DNA of 64,000 nt from an uncultured Dorea sp. (GTDB lineage: Bacteria > Bacillota > Clostridia > Lachnospirales > Lachnospiraceae): contig CAJTYU010000008.1 of assembly GCA_910584095.1 (NCBI GenBank), forward strand, positions 31,311 to 95,310. The letters run 5' to 3'. This document shows positions 17,448 through 25,497 of the stretch, piece by piece; position 1 is the stretch's first letter; every line of letters begins with the position of its first letter. The notes below the pieces were generated by a model, which saw nothing but the letters and a program-made list of their open reading frames with translations, had not been told where the DNA came from and did not search any database. Position numbers and translations under genes: made by a program.

Positions 17448-18752
17448 TTAGATATACAGCTTCTCCTTCAGATAGGTAATGCAGCGGTTGATGGCGTCGT
17501 TTTCCCCTTGGCTTCCGCCCTTTGTAATGATATGGACGCCCTCAAATTCGCCTTTCAGGAACTGGCCGTAGGCCGCCAGCGGAAGCACCTCGTCCGCAAG
17601 GCTAAGACCCGCCGTCCGAAACCTCTCGCACACGGATACCGTCACATCCCCGCCGCTGGTATACAACCCTCGAAACGACGGCTCTTTCTTAAAAATCCGA
17701 TATGTAATCTCAGCTAGCCCGGTATTGATCAGCCCGGTAACCTCATCCATCGTCGCGTCATAACGCTCCATATAAGGCCCGAAATCGATCCGGTTCTCCG
17801 GATAAATACCGTCCCCGGTAACCGTCAGAACCAAATTGCGGGCAGATTTCTTTAGGATCTCCTCCGCTACGCGGCCAATCTCCGCCTGCCTGCGGTCCTC
17901 GTCCTCCAGAAGCTCCTTTGTCTTCACAAAAACATTGTAGGTCTTCTGGGACAGCCACAGCTCCTCCATCTGCTTCTGGGTATGGGGATTCACACTTCCT
18001 ACCACCGCAAGGATCCTGCTCTTTCTCTCCCGCTCTGTGGGAACGATCAGCTTTCTTGCCAAAGTCGCGGTAAATACACCCGGATCCACCGCCACCGTCT
18101 TTAGCTTGCTTGCAATCACCGCGTCCGCGATCAGATCCAGATCCTCCTGCGTCACACAGTCGCAGACGATGATCCTGTTTCCCTCCGCCACATGGGTATT
18201 CAGCAAATAAGACAAATACTCCGCTCCATGCATCAGATCCTTCATCAAAATCGAGGATACCTGATACTTACTCTGCTCCTGAAACAGCACTGCCGCCTCC
18301 GACACCTTCACCGGCGTTTTCGGATCAATGGCAATATCCGTCTTGTGGAGGGGCAGACCGTTCACAAGCATATAGCCTCCGATCACAATCCTGCCGGAAG
18401 AGGGAAAACAAGGCGCCACAATCGCAACATAATCTTCGCCCAGACAGTCCAGCATGGCGTCCGTTTCACTTCCTAAATTCCCTCTAAGAGTACTGTCAAT
18501 CCTCTTGGAATATACTCGAACCTCATCATTCTTTAACAGGTTGCACACATTCTGTACCCTGTTATAAGCAATCTCCGGGGCAGCGCCCCTGCTGTCCGTA
18601 GGATACAGCACACAGTCACAGTCCGAGATAGACGACAGCTCAATACGCTCGGAATTCATCACGGTATACGCTTTGTAATCCATCTTCTTCAGAAGTACGC
18701 CCGTCGCATTAGCCCCCGTCAGATCGTCTGCAATCACTACACACTGCGGCAT
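17448..18752 (-). CDS. Four-carbon acid-sugar kinase (DUF1537), DtnK-like
   Basis: A 434-residue kinase of the family formerly called DUF1537, which phosphorylates D-threonate, L-threonate or erythronate at C4. Seen: the N-terminal IADDLTGANATG motif, SKRIDSTLRGNLG, and the C-terminal nucleotide-binding region with GLYTSGGDVT and KGGSQGEND. The pairing with pdxA2 downstream points to the D-threonate or D-erythronate branch. ATG 18752 was chosen for AAAGGAGC 7 nt upstream; an earlier in-frame ATG at 18791 has no good site. It is the first gene behind a strong promoter at 18802-18830. Confidence 0.88.
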   Translation of the reverse strand: MPQCVVIADDLTGANATGVLLKKMDYKAYTVMNSERIELSSISDCDCVLYPTDSRGAAPEIAYNRVQNVCNLLKNDEVRVYSKRIDSTLRGNLGSETDAMLDCLGEDYVAIVAPCFPSSGRIVIGGYMLVNGLPLHKTDIAIDPKTPVKVSEAAVLFQEQSKYQVSSILMKDLMHGAEYLSYLLNTHVAEGNRIIVCDCVTQEDLDLIADAVIASKLKTVAVDPGVFTATLARKLIVPTERERKSRILAVVGSVNPHTQKQMEELWLSQKTYNVFVKTKELLEDEDRRQAEIGRVAEEILKKSARNLVLTVTGDGIYPENRIDFGPYMERYDATMDEVTGLINTGLAEITYRIFKKEPSFRGLYTSGGDVTVSVCERFRTAGLSLADEVLPLAAYGQFLKGEFEGVHIITKGGSQGENDAINRCITYLKEKLYI

Positions 18753-18801
18753 GGTTAAAGCTCCTTTCATTGAAAAACACTTTTTGTTCATTTATGTTTT
18801 T

Positions 18802-18830
18802 ATTGTACTCCTGTTGTTCGATTTTGTCAA
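18802..18830 (-). promoter_or_regulatory. Promoter of the kinase-pdxA2-gntP group
   Basis: Minus-strand TTGACA (18830-18825), 17-nt spacer, TACAAT (18807-18802). TTGTTC followed by an A/T-rich stretch occurs twice close by (near 18785 and 18814) and may be part of an operator. Confidence 0.7.
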
Positions 18831-18947
18831 TAAAATCTATCATTTATCAAGAAGTAAATGGAAATGATGAATGTATGAATGCGGTACATAGGGCGTATCT
18901 CCCACCCTAACCGCAGCCAAAATGTTTATTTGTGTTAAAAATGGTAT

Positions 18948-20372
18948 TTATTTATCCATCAGTACCTCTACTGCTTCTTTTAATGTGGAAGCCTCTCCCA
19001 CATTTCCCGGAAAAATGATGTAGGGCGTCATCGGGAATTTGCTCTCCTTTCCGGTCTGCCAAACCGGAATCCCCGGCCTGATCTGGCCTAATACATTGGC
19101 CTTCTTTACTGCCAGAGCCTTTGTCCCCACATCGCTGGAGGTGATGCCTCCCTTGGCGATCACAAAGCTTGGCGTAACGCCAAGGCGCCCCACCAGAGAC
19201 TGTACCGCGTCGGAAATCTTCACAGAGAGCCTCAGCTCATCCTCCTTATCTCCCGTATCCGCCGTAATCAGCGCTCTTGTAGTATAACAACACACCGTCT
19301 TTCCGGCTCTGATGCACGCCTCCTCTGCCGCAAGACATCTTTTCACCTCCGTCTCAAAGGCCGCGTCGTCCTTCACCAGCGTTGCGTCCAGTTCGATAAA
19401 TTCAAGATCGGTAAGCTCCTTCAGACACTCCACCTGTTTTGTGGTCTTATCTGTATGGGAACCGACTACGATGATCCCTCCGTTTGCAGTCTCCTTCACC
19501 ACCATCTTATCTCTGGTAAGCAGCGGCTGGTCTGTCACGCCGCCAAGAACCTTCACGATCGCCGCCGCTGTGCGGAACATAAATACCTTCCCCTTCGCCA
19601 TAGCGCGATACAGGGCTGTACAGAATACCTTCACGTCCGTATAATCAACGGCATTTACGATAATCTTGTTAAAATCCTTTACCGCAAGAAGCTGCTGTTC
19701 GATCTTGTCAATCTCCATATTGTGGATATCCTCTAAAGAAATACAGGTTACGTCCTCTGCCCTGTAGGCTCCCTTCGTCTTCTCCTCCACATACTCCGGC
19801 ATAGCCGCGGCGCTGTAGCCGAAGGTCTTATCCTTTGCGAACTCCGTCTCGTTGGCCGGAATCAGCTCTTCGCCGTATTTCACATAATGTACGTTGTCAA
19901 TGGTAAAGCGGCCGCCTTCCTTAAAGAACGGACAGAGAATCTCCCCGTCGATGGTCTTGCCGGTATTCTTCTCGTAATTCTTCTTCAAAAGCTCTGTCTC
20001 CAAAGGAAAATGTCCCCTAAGCGTACTGTCGCTCCTACTGATAAAGATGTATTCCTTCCCGGTCTCCTTTGCCACCTGATCCACCACAGCCGCAATCTCA
20101 TTATGAGCTTTTGTGGTCTGTTCCACCGTAAAGCCTCTGGAATTGGTCAGGACATAGAACAGATTGTTCTCCTCCTCAAATCCCTGACGGATACTGTCCT
20201 TCTCCCAGTTGGTATAAACAGAAATATCGTGCACCGTCTGAACCCCCGTGGGATCGTCGTCCAGAACCACGATCTTTTTATGGTTCGCTGCGATCTCTTT
20301 ATTCAGCAATTCATCAATATATGCCTCGTCAATCTTCTTATATGAAGCTAAAACTTCTGCATTCAATGCCAT
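18948..20372 (-). CDS. Second four-carbon acid-sugar kinase (DUF1537), divergent
   Basis: A 474-residue DUF1537 kinase, longer than the neighbouring one and clearly not a recent duplicate. Seen: VVLDDDPTGVQTVHDI, TNSRGFTVEQT, SRSDSTLRGHFP, FFKEGGRFTIDNVHYV, and a C-terminal FVIAKGGITSSDVGTKAL and FPGNVGE. Two kinases with different binding pockets suggest that two stereoisomers, or L- and D-acids, are handled. The ATG at 20372 follows GGAGGATTGCAGAT. It lies downstream of the GarR/LtnD-type gene in the same direction. Confidence 0.87.
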   Translation of the reverse strand: MALNAEVLASYKKIDEAYIDELLNKEIAANHKKIVVLDDDPTGVQTVHDISVYTNWEKDSIRQGFEEENNLFYVLTNSRGFTVEQTTKAHNEIAAVVDQVAKETGKEYIFISRSDSTLRGHFPLETELLKKNYEKNTGKTIDGEILCPFFKEGGRFTIDNVHYVKYGEELIPANETEFAKDKTFGYSAAAMPEYVEEKTKGAYRAEDVTCISLEDIHNMEIDKIEQQLLAVKDFNKIIVNAVDYTDVKVFCTALYRAMAKGKVFMFRTAAAIVKVLGGVTDQPLLTRDKMVVKETANGGIIVVGSHTDKTTKQVECLKELTDLEFIELDATLVKDDAAFETEVKRCLAAEEACIRAGKTVCCYTTRALITADTGDKEDELRLSVKISDAVQSLVGRLGVTPSFVIAKGGITSSDVGTKALAVKKANVLGQIRPGIPVWQTGKESKFPMTPYIIFPGNVGEASTLKEAVEVLMDK

Positions 20373-20439
20373 ATCTGCAATCCTCCTTCTTCCTCCGGCC
20401 GGCGTCTCATTTGTTCTGCCAGCCGAAAACCCCTATCTG

Positions 20440-21327
20440 TTACTCTGCCTTCTTTACTTCTACGTCGGCAAGCTTTTCAAAATACTGTATGATTCCGCCG
20501 TGATCGTCCTCCATATGTCCATGGATCTTTAAGGTCTGGAGAATCTCATAAAGCTGCGCCGTATAAGGGATCGGCACGTCAATGGCATGAGCCGTATTTA
20601 CCACATTCTTAATATCCTTGTGGTTGATGCGGATCGGTCCGCCCGGCTTAAAGTTCCTCTCAATGATCATTGGAACTTTTGCGTCAAGCACGGCGCTTCC
20701 CGCAAGCCCGCCGCGGATTGCCTGATATACCTTCTCCGGGTCTGCGCCCGCTTTCGCCGCAAGGACAAACGCCTCGGAAACTACTGCGATGTTATTATTT
20801 ACAATAATCTGGTTCGCCAGCTTGGTCACGCTTCCGCTTCCGGAGGGTCCGATCAGCAGCGCAGAATTTCCAAGGATGTCGAAATACTTCTTCATTGCAT
20901 CAAAATCCTCCTGATCTCCCCCTGCCATAATTGCAAGGGAACCCGCAACCGCTCCCGGTTCTCCGCCGGATACCGGCGCATCCACGAATCCCACGCCCAG
21001 CTTCTTTAAGCCCTCGTAACACTCCTTAGACTCAACCGGCGTAACAGAACTCATGTCGCATACCACCGCGCCTTTTTTCACGGTAGAAGCTACGCCGCCC
21101 TGGCCAAAGAGAATGGCTTTGGAAATAGCCCCGCTTGGAACCATGATAATAATCCTCTCGCACTGCTCGCCGATCTCTGTGTAAGAAGCTTCTACAGCGC
21201 CCGCCGCCACTACGTCCGCCACTGCTTCCTTGTTCAGATCTGCGACCAGAAGTTCCTCTCCTGCATTCAGAAGGTTCTTTGCCATCGGCCTTCCCATGAT
21301 ACCCAATCCAATAAATCCTAACTTCAT
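20440..21327 (-). CDS. Beta-hydroxyacid dehydrogenase (GarR/LtnD-type)
   Basis: A 295-residue NAD(P)-dependent 3-hydroxyacid dehydrogenase: FIGLGIMGRPMAKNL Rossmann motif, DAPVSGGEPGA substrate motif, and the catalytic Lys region KLANQIIVNNN. The family covers tartronate semialdehyde reductase, 3-hydroxyisobutyrate dehydrogenase and LtnD, which oxidises L-threonate before phosphorylation by a DUF1537 kinase. The next gene is such a kinase, so LtnD is a reasonable inference. The isomerase (LtnI) and aldolase (LtnC) of that route are not in the window. It starts at 21327 after AGGAGAAGAGAAGT. Confidence 0.87.
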   Translation of the reverse strand: MKLGFIGLGIMGRPMAKNLLNAGEELLVADLNKEAVADVVAAGAVEASYTEIGEQCERIIIMVPSGAISKAILFGQGGVASTVKKGAVVCDMSSVTPVESKECYEGLKKLGVGFVDAPVSGGEPGAVAGSLAIMAGGDQEDFDAMKKYFDILGNSALLIGPSGSGSVTKLANQIIVNNNIAVVSEAFVLAAKAGADPEKVYQAIRGGLAGSAVLDAKVPMIIERNFKPGGPIRINHKDIKNVVNTAHAIDVPIPYTAQLYEILQTLKIHGHMEDDHGGIIQYFEKLADVEVKKAE

Positions 21328-21429
21328 ACTTCTCTTCTCCTTTTCTTTTTCTTCTCCGTCAGACAGCGCCTCCTGTCCGGGACCTCTGTCTGCCTGTTAT
21401 TTTTTGTTTTCTTGTTACTTTCTGATTCT

Positions 21430-21458
21430 ATTCTATTGCATACCGGTATACCGGTCAA
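21430..21458 (-). promoter_or_regulatory. Promoter with ACCGGTATACCGGT palindrome upstream of the GarR/LtnD-type gene
   Basis: Minus-strand TTGACC (21458-21453), 17-nt spacer, TAGAAT (21435-21430). The perfect 14-bp palindrome ACCGGTATACCGGT (21442-21455) fills the end of the -35 and most of the spacer, a classical repressor position. The DeoR protein encoded at 13787-14551 is a candidate ligand, but this is not shown. Confidence 0.65.
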
Positions 21459-21478
21459 TCCCTAAAATCCATTTCTCC

Positions 21479-21516
21479 ATTTTCACTAAAAATACAGGTG
21501 TGAAATTAGTGAAAAT
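21479..21516. repeat. Spaced 11-bp inverted repeat upstream of the promoter
   Basis: ATTTTCACTAA (21479-21489) and its complement TTAGTGAAAAT (21506-21516) are separated by 16 nt. The element lies about 20 nt upstream of the -35 of the GarR/LtnD-type gene, where an activator could bind. Confidence 0.5.
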
Positions 21517-21600
21517 TCCCATAAATACTGGGTCTGTTAGTTATTTAATTAACATTGAAATCCTATTTTTTTCTCCGGTTTCCTCTTGAAAATCAAAGCG

Positions 21601-21680
21601 AAACATATTACAATTTAGAAAAATAAGCAATTAAAAATCTGCCAAGATTGTTATTTCCAAAACATATAACAATCTGGAAA
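21601..21680 (+). promoter_or_regulatory. Repeated sites upstream of the Gly-rich repeat protein
   Basis: Two 21-nt copies starting AAACATAT, at 21601-21621 and 21660-21680, match at 18 of 21 positions. The second copy also forms one arm of a 10-bp inverted repeat: AGATTGTTAT (21645-21654) with ATAACAATCT (21666-21675). The layout suggests control of the gene that starts at 21717 by a repeat-binding regulator. The rest of the 389-nt divergent gap is A+T-rich with nothing else recognised. Confidence 0.5.
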
Positions 21681-21716
21681 CAAACTAATCTCATGAACAT
21701 TTAGGGAGGAAGCAAC

Positions 21717-22259
21717 ATGATAACCGGAATATTAACCGCGGCTCTGACGTCCGCACTCGTATTTTCAATTGAAACTGCTGAAACCACCAATACCTTTACC
21801 CACTGTCTCAACGAAGCTCAGTGTTTTACCGATGAGAATCAGGACGGTTTCTGCGACTACGCAGGAAGCGGCGGCTGTATCGACGCCAACGGCGACGGCA
21901 TCTGCGATTATTACGGTTCCCATTCCGGATGCGGCTACGGAGGCGGAAATGGGAATAGCGCCGGAAACGGAAATGGCGCTGGAAATGGGAATGGCGCAGG
22001 AAGCGGCGGCTACATCGACTCCAACGGCGACGGCATCTGCGATAACTATGATTCCCAATCCGGTTCCGGCTATGGCGGCGGGAATGGAAATGGCGGCGGT
22101 GGCGGCTACATTGACTCCAACGGCGACGGCATCTGCGATAACTACGGTTCCCAGTCCGGCTCCGGCTATGGCGGCGGGAATGGAAATGGTGGCGGCGGAT
22201 ACGGCCACCACGGCGGAAATGGCGGCGGACGCGGTCACCACGGCGGACGCGGCAGATAA
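21717..22259 (+). CDS. Secreted Gly-rich protein with four D-x-N-x-D-G-x-C-D repeats
   Basis: A 180-residue protein. The N-terminus (MITGILTAALTSALVFSI) looks like a short signal sequence. It has four calcium-loop-like repeats: DENQDGFCD (39-47), DANGDGICD (56-64), DSNGDGICD (101-109) and DSNGDGICD (133-141), each with a Cys and usually an aromatic after it. Gly/Asn-rich spacers separate them, and a Gly/His/Arg tail (GHHGGRGR) follows. The last two units are nearly identical at DNA level and 96 nt apart. The ATG follows AGGGAGGAAGCAAC. Each loop has the oxygen ligands of a dockerin or EF-hand calcium site. Function unknown; metal binding or a surface coat is inference. Confidence 0.72.
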   Translation: MITGILTAALTSALVFSIETAETTNTFTHCLNEAQCFTDENQDGFCDYAGSGGCIDANGDGICDYYGSHSGCGYGGGNGNSAGNGNGAGNGNGAGSGGYIDSNGDGICDNYDSQSGSGYGGGNGNGGGGGYIDSNGDGICDNYGSQSGSGYGGGNGNGGGGYGHHGGNGGGRGHHGGRGR

Positions 22260-22332
22260 CCGGAAACGCGAGAATAACTGCCCCAACAATAATAACTGAT
22301 CTATTTTGCTGAAAAATAAAAATCATGTTAAA

Positions 22333-22384
22333 TGCAGCCAGCTCTCTTCGATCTTTCCGATACCGGATGAAGAAGCTGGCTGCA
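22333..22384. terminator. Hairpin between the repeat protein and the SDR gene
   Basis: An 11-bp stem, TGCAGCCAGCT (22333-22343) with AGCTGGCTGCA (22374-22384). The minus side is followed by T-rich sequence, so it may end the SDR transcript; the plus side lacks a clear T-run. Confidence 0.5.
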
Positions 22385-22403
22385 TTATGTAAGTATATAA
22401 TTT

Positions 22404-23201
22404 CTATCTCCGGTCTGAACTCTCTGCCAGATCTCCGAATACCGGCGTCGCAAGTCCAAATCCGCCTGAAACTGTCATGATCTGTCCGGTTGTAAATGCC
22501 GAATCATCGCTTGCAAAATATACAACTGCCGCGGCAATCTCTTCCGGCAGGCCCATTCTGCGGATCGGAGTATGCTTTAAAAACAGATCGCGGAAGCCAT
22601 CCGTCAGATTGTTCTGCACAGCGTCCGTTGCCGTCATGCCCGGCAGCACTGCATTACAACGGATATTATGCCTTGCTTCATGAACCGCCGTCAGCTTCGT
22701 CAGGTAATTGATCGCCGCCTTGCTGGTTCCATAAGCAACCTGAGAAATATCCGGAGTAGCTCCTCCTACGGAAGAAATATTGATAATGCTTCCGCCGCCC
22801 GTCTTTGCCATCTGCTTAACCGCCGCCTGAGACGCGATAAATACGCTCTTCAGATTGATATTAACTGTATTAATAAATACATTAACATCTGTATTCGCAA
22901 GATCCAGATCCTCCCTCGGATTAGACGTGCCAAAGTTATTTACCAGTACGTCGATACGCCCTTCCTTCTCAATCACTTCCTCAATCATCGTTGAGAAGGT
23001 TTCTTCCTTCGTTGCGTCATTGTATACATATTTTACATTGCCGCCCTCTGCATTCAGTCCGTCCGCCACCGATTTCGCAAGCTCCAGATTCCTTGCAGCC
23101 ATGTAAACCTTCGCGCCTTCCTTCGCGCATGCCTTCACCGTTGCAAGTCCGATTCCTCTCGTCGATGCTGTAATCAATACTACTTTTCCTTTTAATCTCA
23201 T
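22404..23201 (-). CDS. SDR-family oxidoreductase, hydroxysteroid dehydrogenase-like
   Basis: A 265-residue classical short-chain dehydrogenase. Nucleotide motif TASTRGIG (11-18), R37 after the second strand (suggesting NADP), NNFG, and catalytic S144, Y157 and K161. From memory it shares long stretches with the bacterial 7-alpha-hydroxysteroid dehydrogenases of bile-acid-converting Clostridia (STRGIG, GRIDVLVNN, GGGSIINIS, PDIS-AY-SKAAIN, RCNAVLPG, ASDDSAFTTG). The steroid substrate is therefore a hypothesis, and a 3-oxoacyl reductase role cannot be excluded. The gene is divergent from a GntR regulator at 23482. Confidence 0.85.
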   Translation of the reverse strand: MRLKGKVVLITASTRGIGLATVKACAKEGAKVYMAARNLELAKSVADGLNAEGGNVKYVYNDATKEETFSTMIEEVIEKEGRIDVLVNNFGTSNPREDLDLANTDVNVFINTVNINLKSVFIASQAAVKQMAKTGGGSIINISSVGGATPDISQVAYGTSKAAINYLTKLTAVHEARHNIRCNAVLPGMTATDAVQNNLTDGFRDLFLKHTPIRRMGLPEEIAAAVVYFASDDSAFTTGQIMTVSGGFGLATPVFGDLAESSDRR

Positions 23202-23317
23202 AAATAAAACCTCCTAAAATTTGTATGTCTCCTCAAAATCTTCCCATATGGCCCATAAATGTCAGAGAACTCATATTAAGCAATGAAAATGATTGAGAAT
23301 TTCTGGTATTCCCATAT

Positions 23318-23346
23318 ATTTTACCTCTTTTTTTAACATCTATCAA
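23318..23346 (-). promoter_or_regulatory. Candidate SDR promoter
   Basis: Minus-strand TTGATA (23346-23341), 17-nt spacer, TAAAAT (23323-23318), about 115 nt before the SDR start. Confidence 0.5.
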
Positions 23347-23417
23347 TAAAATCAGGGCATTGGTAATCATTTAGTTACATTTTGTCTGTTTTTTATGAAA
23401 AACAATGTTAAGAAACA

Positions 23418-23451
23418 CTGATTGGACTACTAATGTCCAATCAGATATGAT
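23418..23451 (+). promoter_or_regulatory. GntR promoter with overlapping 10-bp inverted-repeat operator
   Basis: CTGATTGGAC (23418-23427) and GTCCAATCAG (23435-23444) form a perfect inverted repeat with a 7-nt spacer. The left arm contains the -35 TTGGAC (23422-23427); the -10 TATGAT is at 23446-23451 (spacer 18). Occupation would block the promoter, so autoregulation by the GntR protein is likely. Confidence 0.65.
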
Positions 23452-23481
23452 AAAATATATCCAGAAAAGGAGCGTGAAGAT

Positions 23482-24126
23482 ATGGTTTCTCTCAGCGAAC
23501 AGGCTTACGAGCATTTAAAAAATCTAATCGCCAGCCAAAAACTTACCTACAACAAGATTTATTCTGAGACAAAGCTTTCCGGAGAACTCGGAATCTCCCG
23601 CACACCATTCCGTGACGCAGTTCACCGTCTGGTTCAGGAAGGCTACATTGACATCATCCCAAGCAAGGGATTTCAGCTCCACCAGCTGACGAAGAAGGAC
23701 GTAACGGAAACCTTCCAGATCCGTTCTGCTCTAGAAGGCTACTGCACGGTTGAAATTGCCAAAAACGCTTCTTCCGCCAAGGCAAAGAAACTGCTGTCCG
23801 AATTAGAAAGCCTGACGCAGAATATGGAACAGATTATGAATACCAGCCATTCCATTGAAGAATTTATTGAATACGATTTTCAATTTCACCGCAAAATCAT
23901 AAACTATATCGGAAACAGCCAGTTCTCTTCGATCTTCGCCTCCTACATGTACCGAATGCAGCGGCTGGCCGCGCTGTCCCTTTCCCATAAGGGCCGCATG
24001 GAAAATACCTGCCGGGAGCACACGGCAATTCTAAATTCCATGTCCTCCGGCAGGATTGAACAGGTCTATGAGCATACGCTCCGTCATATGAATACGCCGA
24101 GAGGAATTAATTTAGAGGATTTATGA
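23482..24126 (+). CDS. GntR-family (FadR-type, FCD domain) transcriptional regulator
   Basis: A 214-residue regulator. The winged helix-turn-helix is at 5-70 (YEHLKNLIASQ, SETKLSGELGISRTPFRDAVHRLVQEGYI), followed by an all-helical FCD ligand domain with FQIRSALEGY, EYDFQFHRKI and REHTAILNSM, the Asp/His positions that usually bind a metal and a carboxylate ligand. Divergent from the SDR gene, which is its probable target. It starts at 23482 after AAGGAGCGTGAAGAT. Confidence 0.87.
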   Translation: MVSLSEQAYEHLKNLIASQKLTYNKIYSETKLSGELGISRTPFRDAVHRLVQEGYIDIIPSKGFQLHQLTKKDVTETFQIRSALEGYCTVEIAKNASSAKAKKLLSELESLTQNMEQIMNTSHSIEEFIEYDFQFHRKIINYIGNSQFSSIFASYMYRMQRLAALSLSHKGRMENTCREHTAILNSMSSGRIEQVYEHTLRHMNTPRGINLEDL

Positions 24127-24169
24127 TTTATCCGACTGAGGATAATAAATCAATGGTAATCACCCACAG

Positions 24170-24203
24170 AAAAAAAGCCGCCACTACGCCAATAGTGACG
24201 GCT
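24170..24203 (-). terminator. Intrinsic terminator of the isocitrate dehydrogenase operon
   Basis: Minus-strand stem AGCCGTCACTAT (24203-24192) and GTAGTGGCGGCT (24187-24176) followed by TTTTTTT. It ends the citrate synthase-gntR-icd transcript. Confidence 0.8.
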
Positions 24204-24223
24204 GTCCTTGCATAGGGTTATAA

Positions 24224-25420
24224 CTACAGCCTTTTTGCAATCGCCTTAATAAATTCCTCGCTGTTTAGCACCGTCGGGTTCTTAATAGACGTAATCAGCG
24301 CCAAATCCTTCGTCATCTCCCCGCTCTCTATGGTATCCACCGTCGCCTTTTCCAATCTGCCTGCAAATTCCATCAGTTCCTGATTGCCGTCTAATTCTCC
24401 GCGTTTCCGTAAAGCTCCGGTCCATGCGAAAATGGTCGCCACAGAGTTGGTGGAGGTCTCCTCGCCTTTCAGATGTTTATAATAATGGCGCTGTACCGTT
24501 CCGTGCGCCGCCTCATACTCATAATATCCGTCCGGGGACACCAGCACGGAAGTCATCATAGCCAGCGACCCAAAAGCAGAAGAGACCATGTCGCTCATCA
24601 CGTCGCCGTCGTAATTCTTACAAGCCCAGATATAGCCGCCCTCAGACTTCATCACCCGGGCCACCGCATCGTCAATCAGCGTATAGAAATACACAATGCC
24701 CGCCTTTTCGAACTTCTCCTTATACTCAGCGTCAAAAATCTCCTGAAAAATATCCTTAAAAGTATGGTCATACTTCTTGGAAATGGTATCCTTCGAGGCA
24801 AACCACAAATCCTGTTTTATATCCAGCGCATAGTTAAAACAGCTTCTCGCAAAGCTCTCGATAGAATCATTAATATTATGCATGCCCTGAATGATCCCCG
24901 CCCCTTCAAAATCATGGATCAATTCTCTCGTTTCGCTTCCGTCCTCTGCCGTATAGACAAGCTCCGCCTTTCCGGCCTTCGGTATCTTCATCTCCGAAGC
25001 CTTGTAAACGTCGCCGTAAGCATGTCTCGCAATGGTAATGGGCTTTTTCCAGTTTCTGACATAAGGCTCGATGCCCTTTACTACGATTGGAGCACGAAAT
25101 ACCGTGCCGTCCAGAATCGCCCGGATCGTTCCGTTGGGACTCTTCCACATCTCCTTCAGGTTATACTCTGTCATGCGGGCAGCATTGGGCGTGATCGTCG
25201 CGCATTTTACTGCAACCTTATATTTCTTCGTCGCATTGGCAGAGTCTATGGTTACCTGATCGTCCGTCTCATTGCGGCGCTCCAGCCCCAAGTCGTAATA
25301 CTCTGTATTCAGCTCGATATAAGGCTTTAGAAGATGATCCTTGATCATCTTCCAGAGAATCCTCGTCATCTCGTCTCCGTCCATCTCCACAATCGGTGTC
25401 GTCATCTTAATCTTTGCCAT
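24224..25420 (-). CDS. icd: NADP-dependent isocitrate dehydrogenase
   Basis: A 398-residue enzyme of the eukaryote-like/type II NADP-IDH group, converting isocitrate to 2-oxoglutarate. Seen: IVEMDGDEMTRILW, IDSANATKKYKVAVKCATITP, SPNGTIRAILDGTVFR, YTLIDDAVARVMKSEGGYIWACKNYDGDVMSD and EAAHGTVQRHYYKHLKGEETSTNS. The ATG at 25420 follows AAGGAGCAGGAAC. It lies downstream of an Re-type citrate synthase and a GntR gene. The product, 2-oxoglutarate, feeds glutamate synthesis in anaerobes with an incomplete cycle. Aconitase is not in the window. Confidence 0.95.
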   Translation of the reverse strand: MAKIKMTTPIVEMDGDEMTRILWKMIKDHLLKPYIELNTEYYDLGLERRNETDDQVTIDSANATKKYKVAVKCATITPNAARMTEYNLKEMWKSPNGTIRAILDGTVFRAPIVVKGIEPYVRNWKKPITIARHAYGDVYKASEMKIPKAGKAELVYTAEDGSETRELIHDFEGAGIIQGMHNINDSIESFARSCFNYALDIKQDLWFASKDTISKKYDHTFKDIFQEIFDAEYKEKFEKAGIVYFYTLIDDAVARVMKSEGGYIWACKNYDGDVMSDMVSSAFGSLAMMTSVLVSPDGYYEYEAAHGTVQRHYYKHLKGEETSTNSVATIFAWTGALRKRGELDGNQELMEFAGRLEKATVDTIESGEMTKDLALITSIKNPTVLNSEEFIKAIAKRL

Positions 25421-25497
25421 GTTCCTGCTCCTTCCTGTTTCTGTCAAAACCAACGATATATCCCTGTCTGCAAAATCAGCACTGTTCCCGCCGTTTG

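Noticed and set aside
22005..22196. Tandem repeats that could be read as a CRISPR array
   Set aside because: The 96-nt units keep an open reading frame and encode the Gly-rich/DxNxDGxCD protein; there are no spacers or cas genes.
24473..25330. A 285-codon plus-strand open frame inside isocitrate dehydrogenase
   Set aside because: Antisense shadow of a highly conserved gene; its translation resembles no family.
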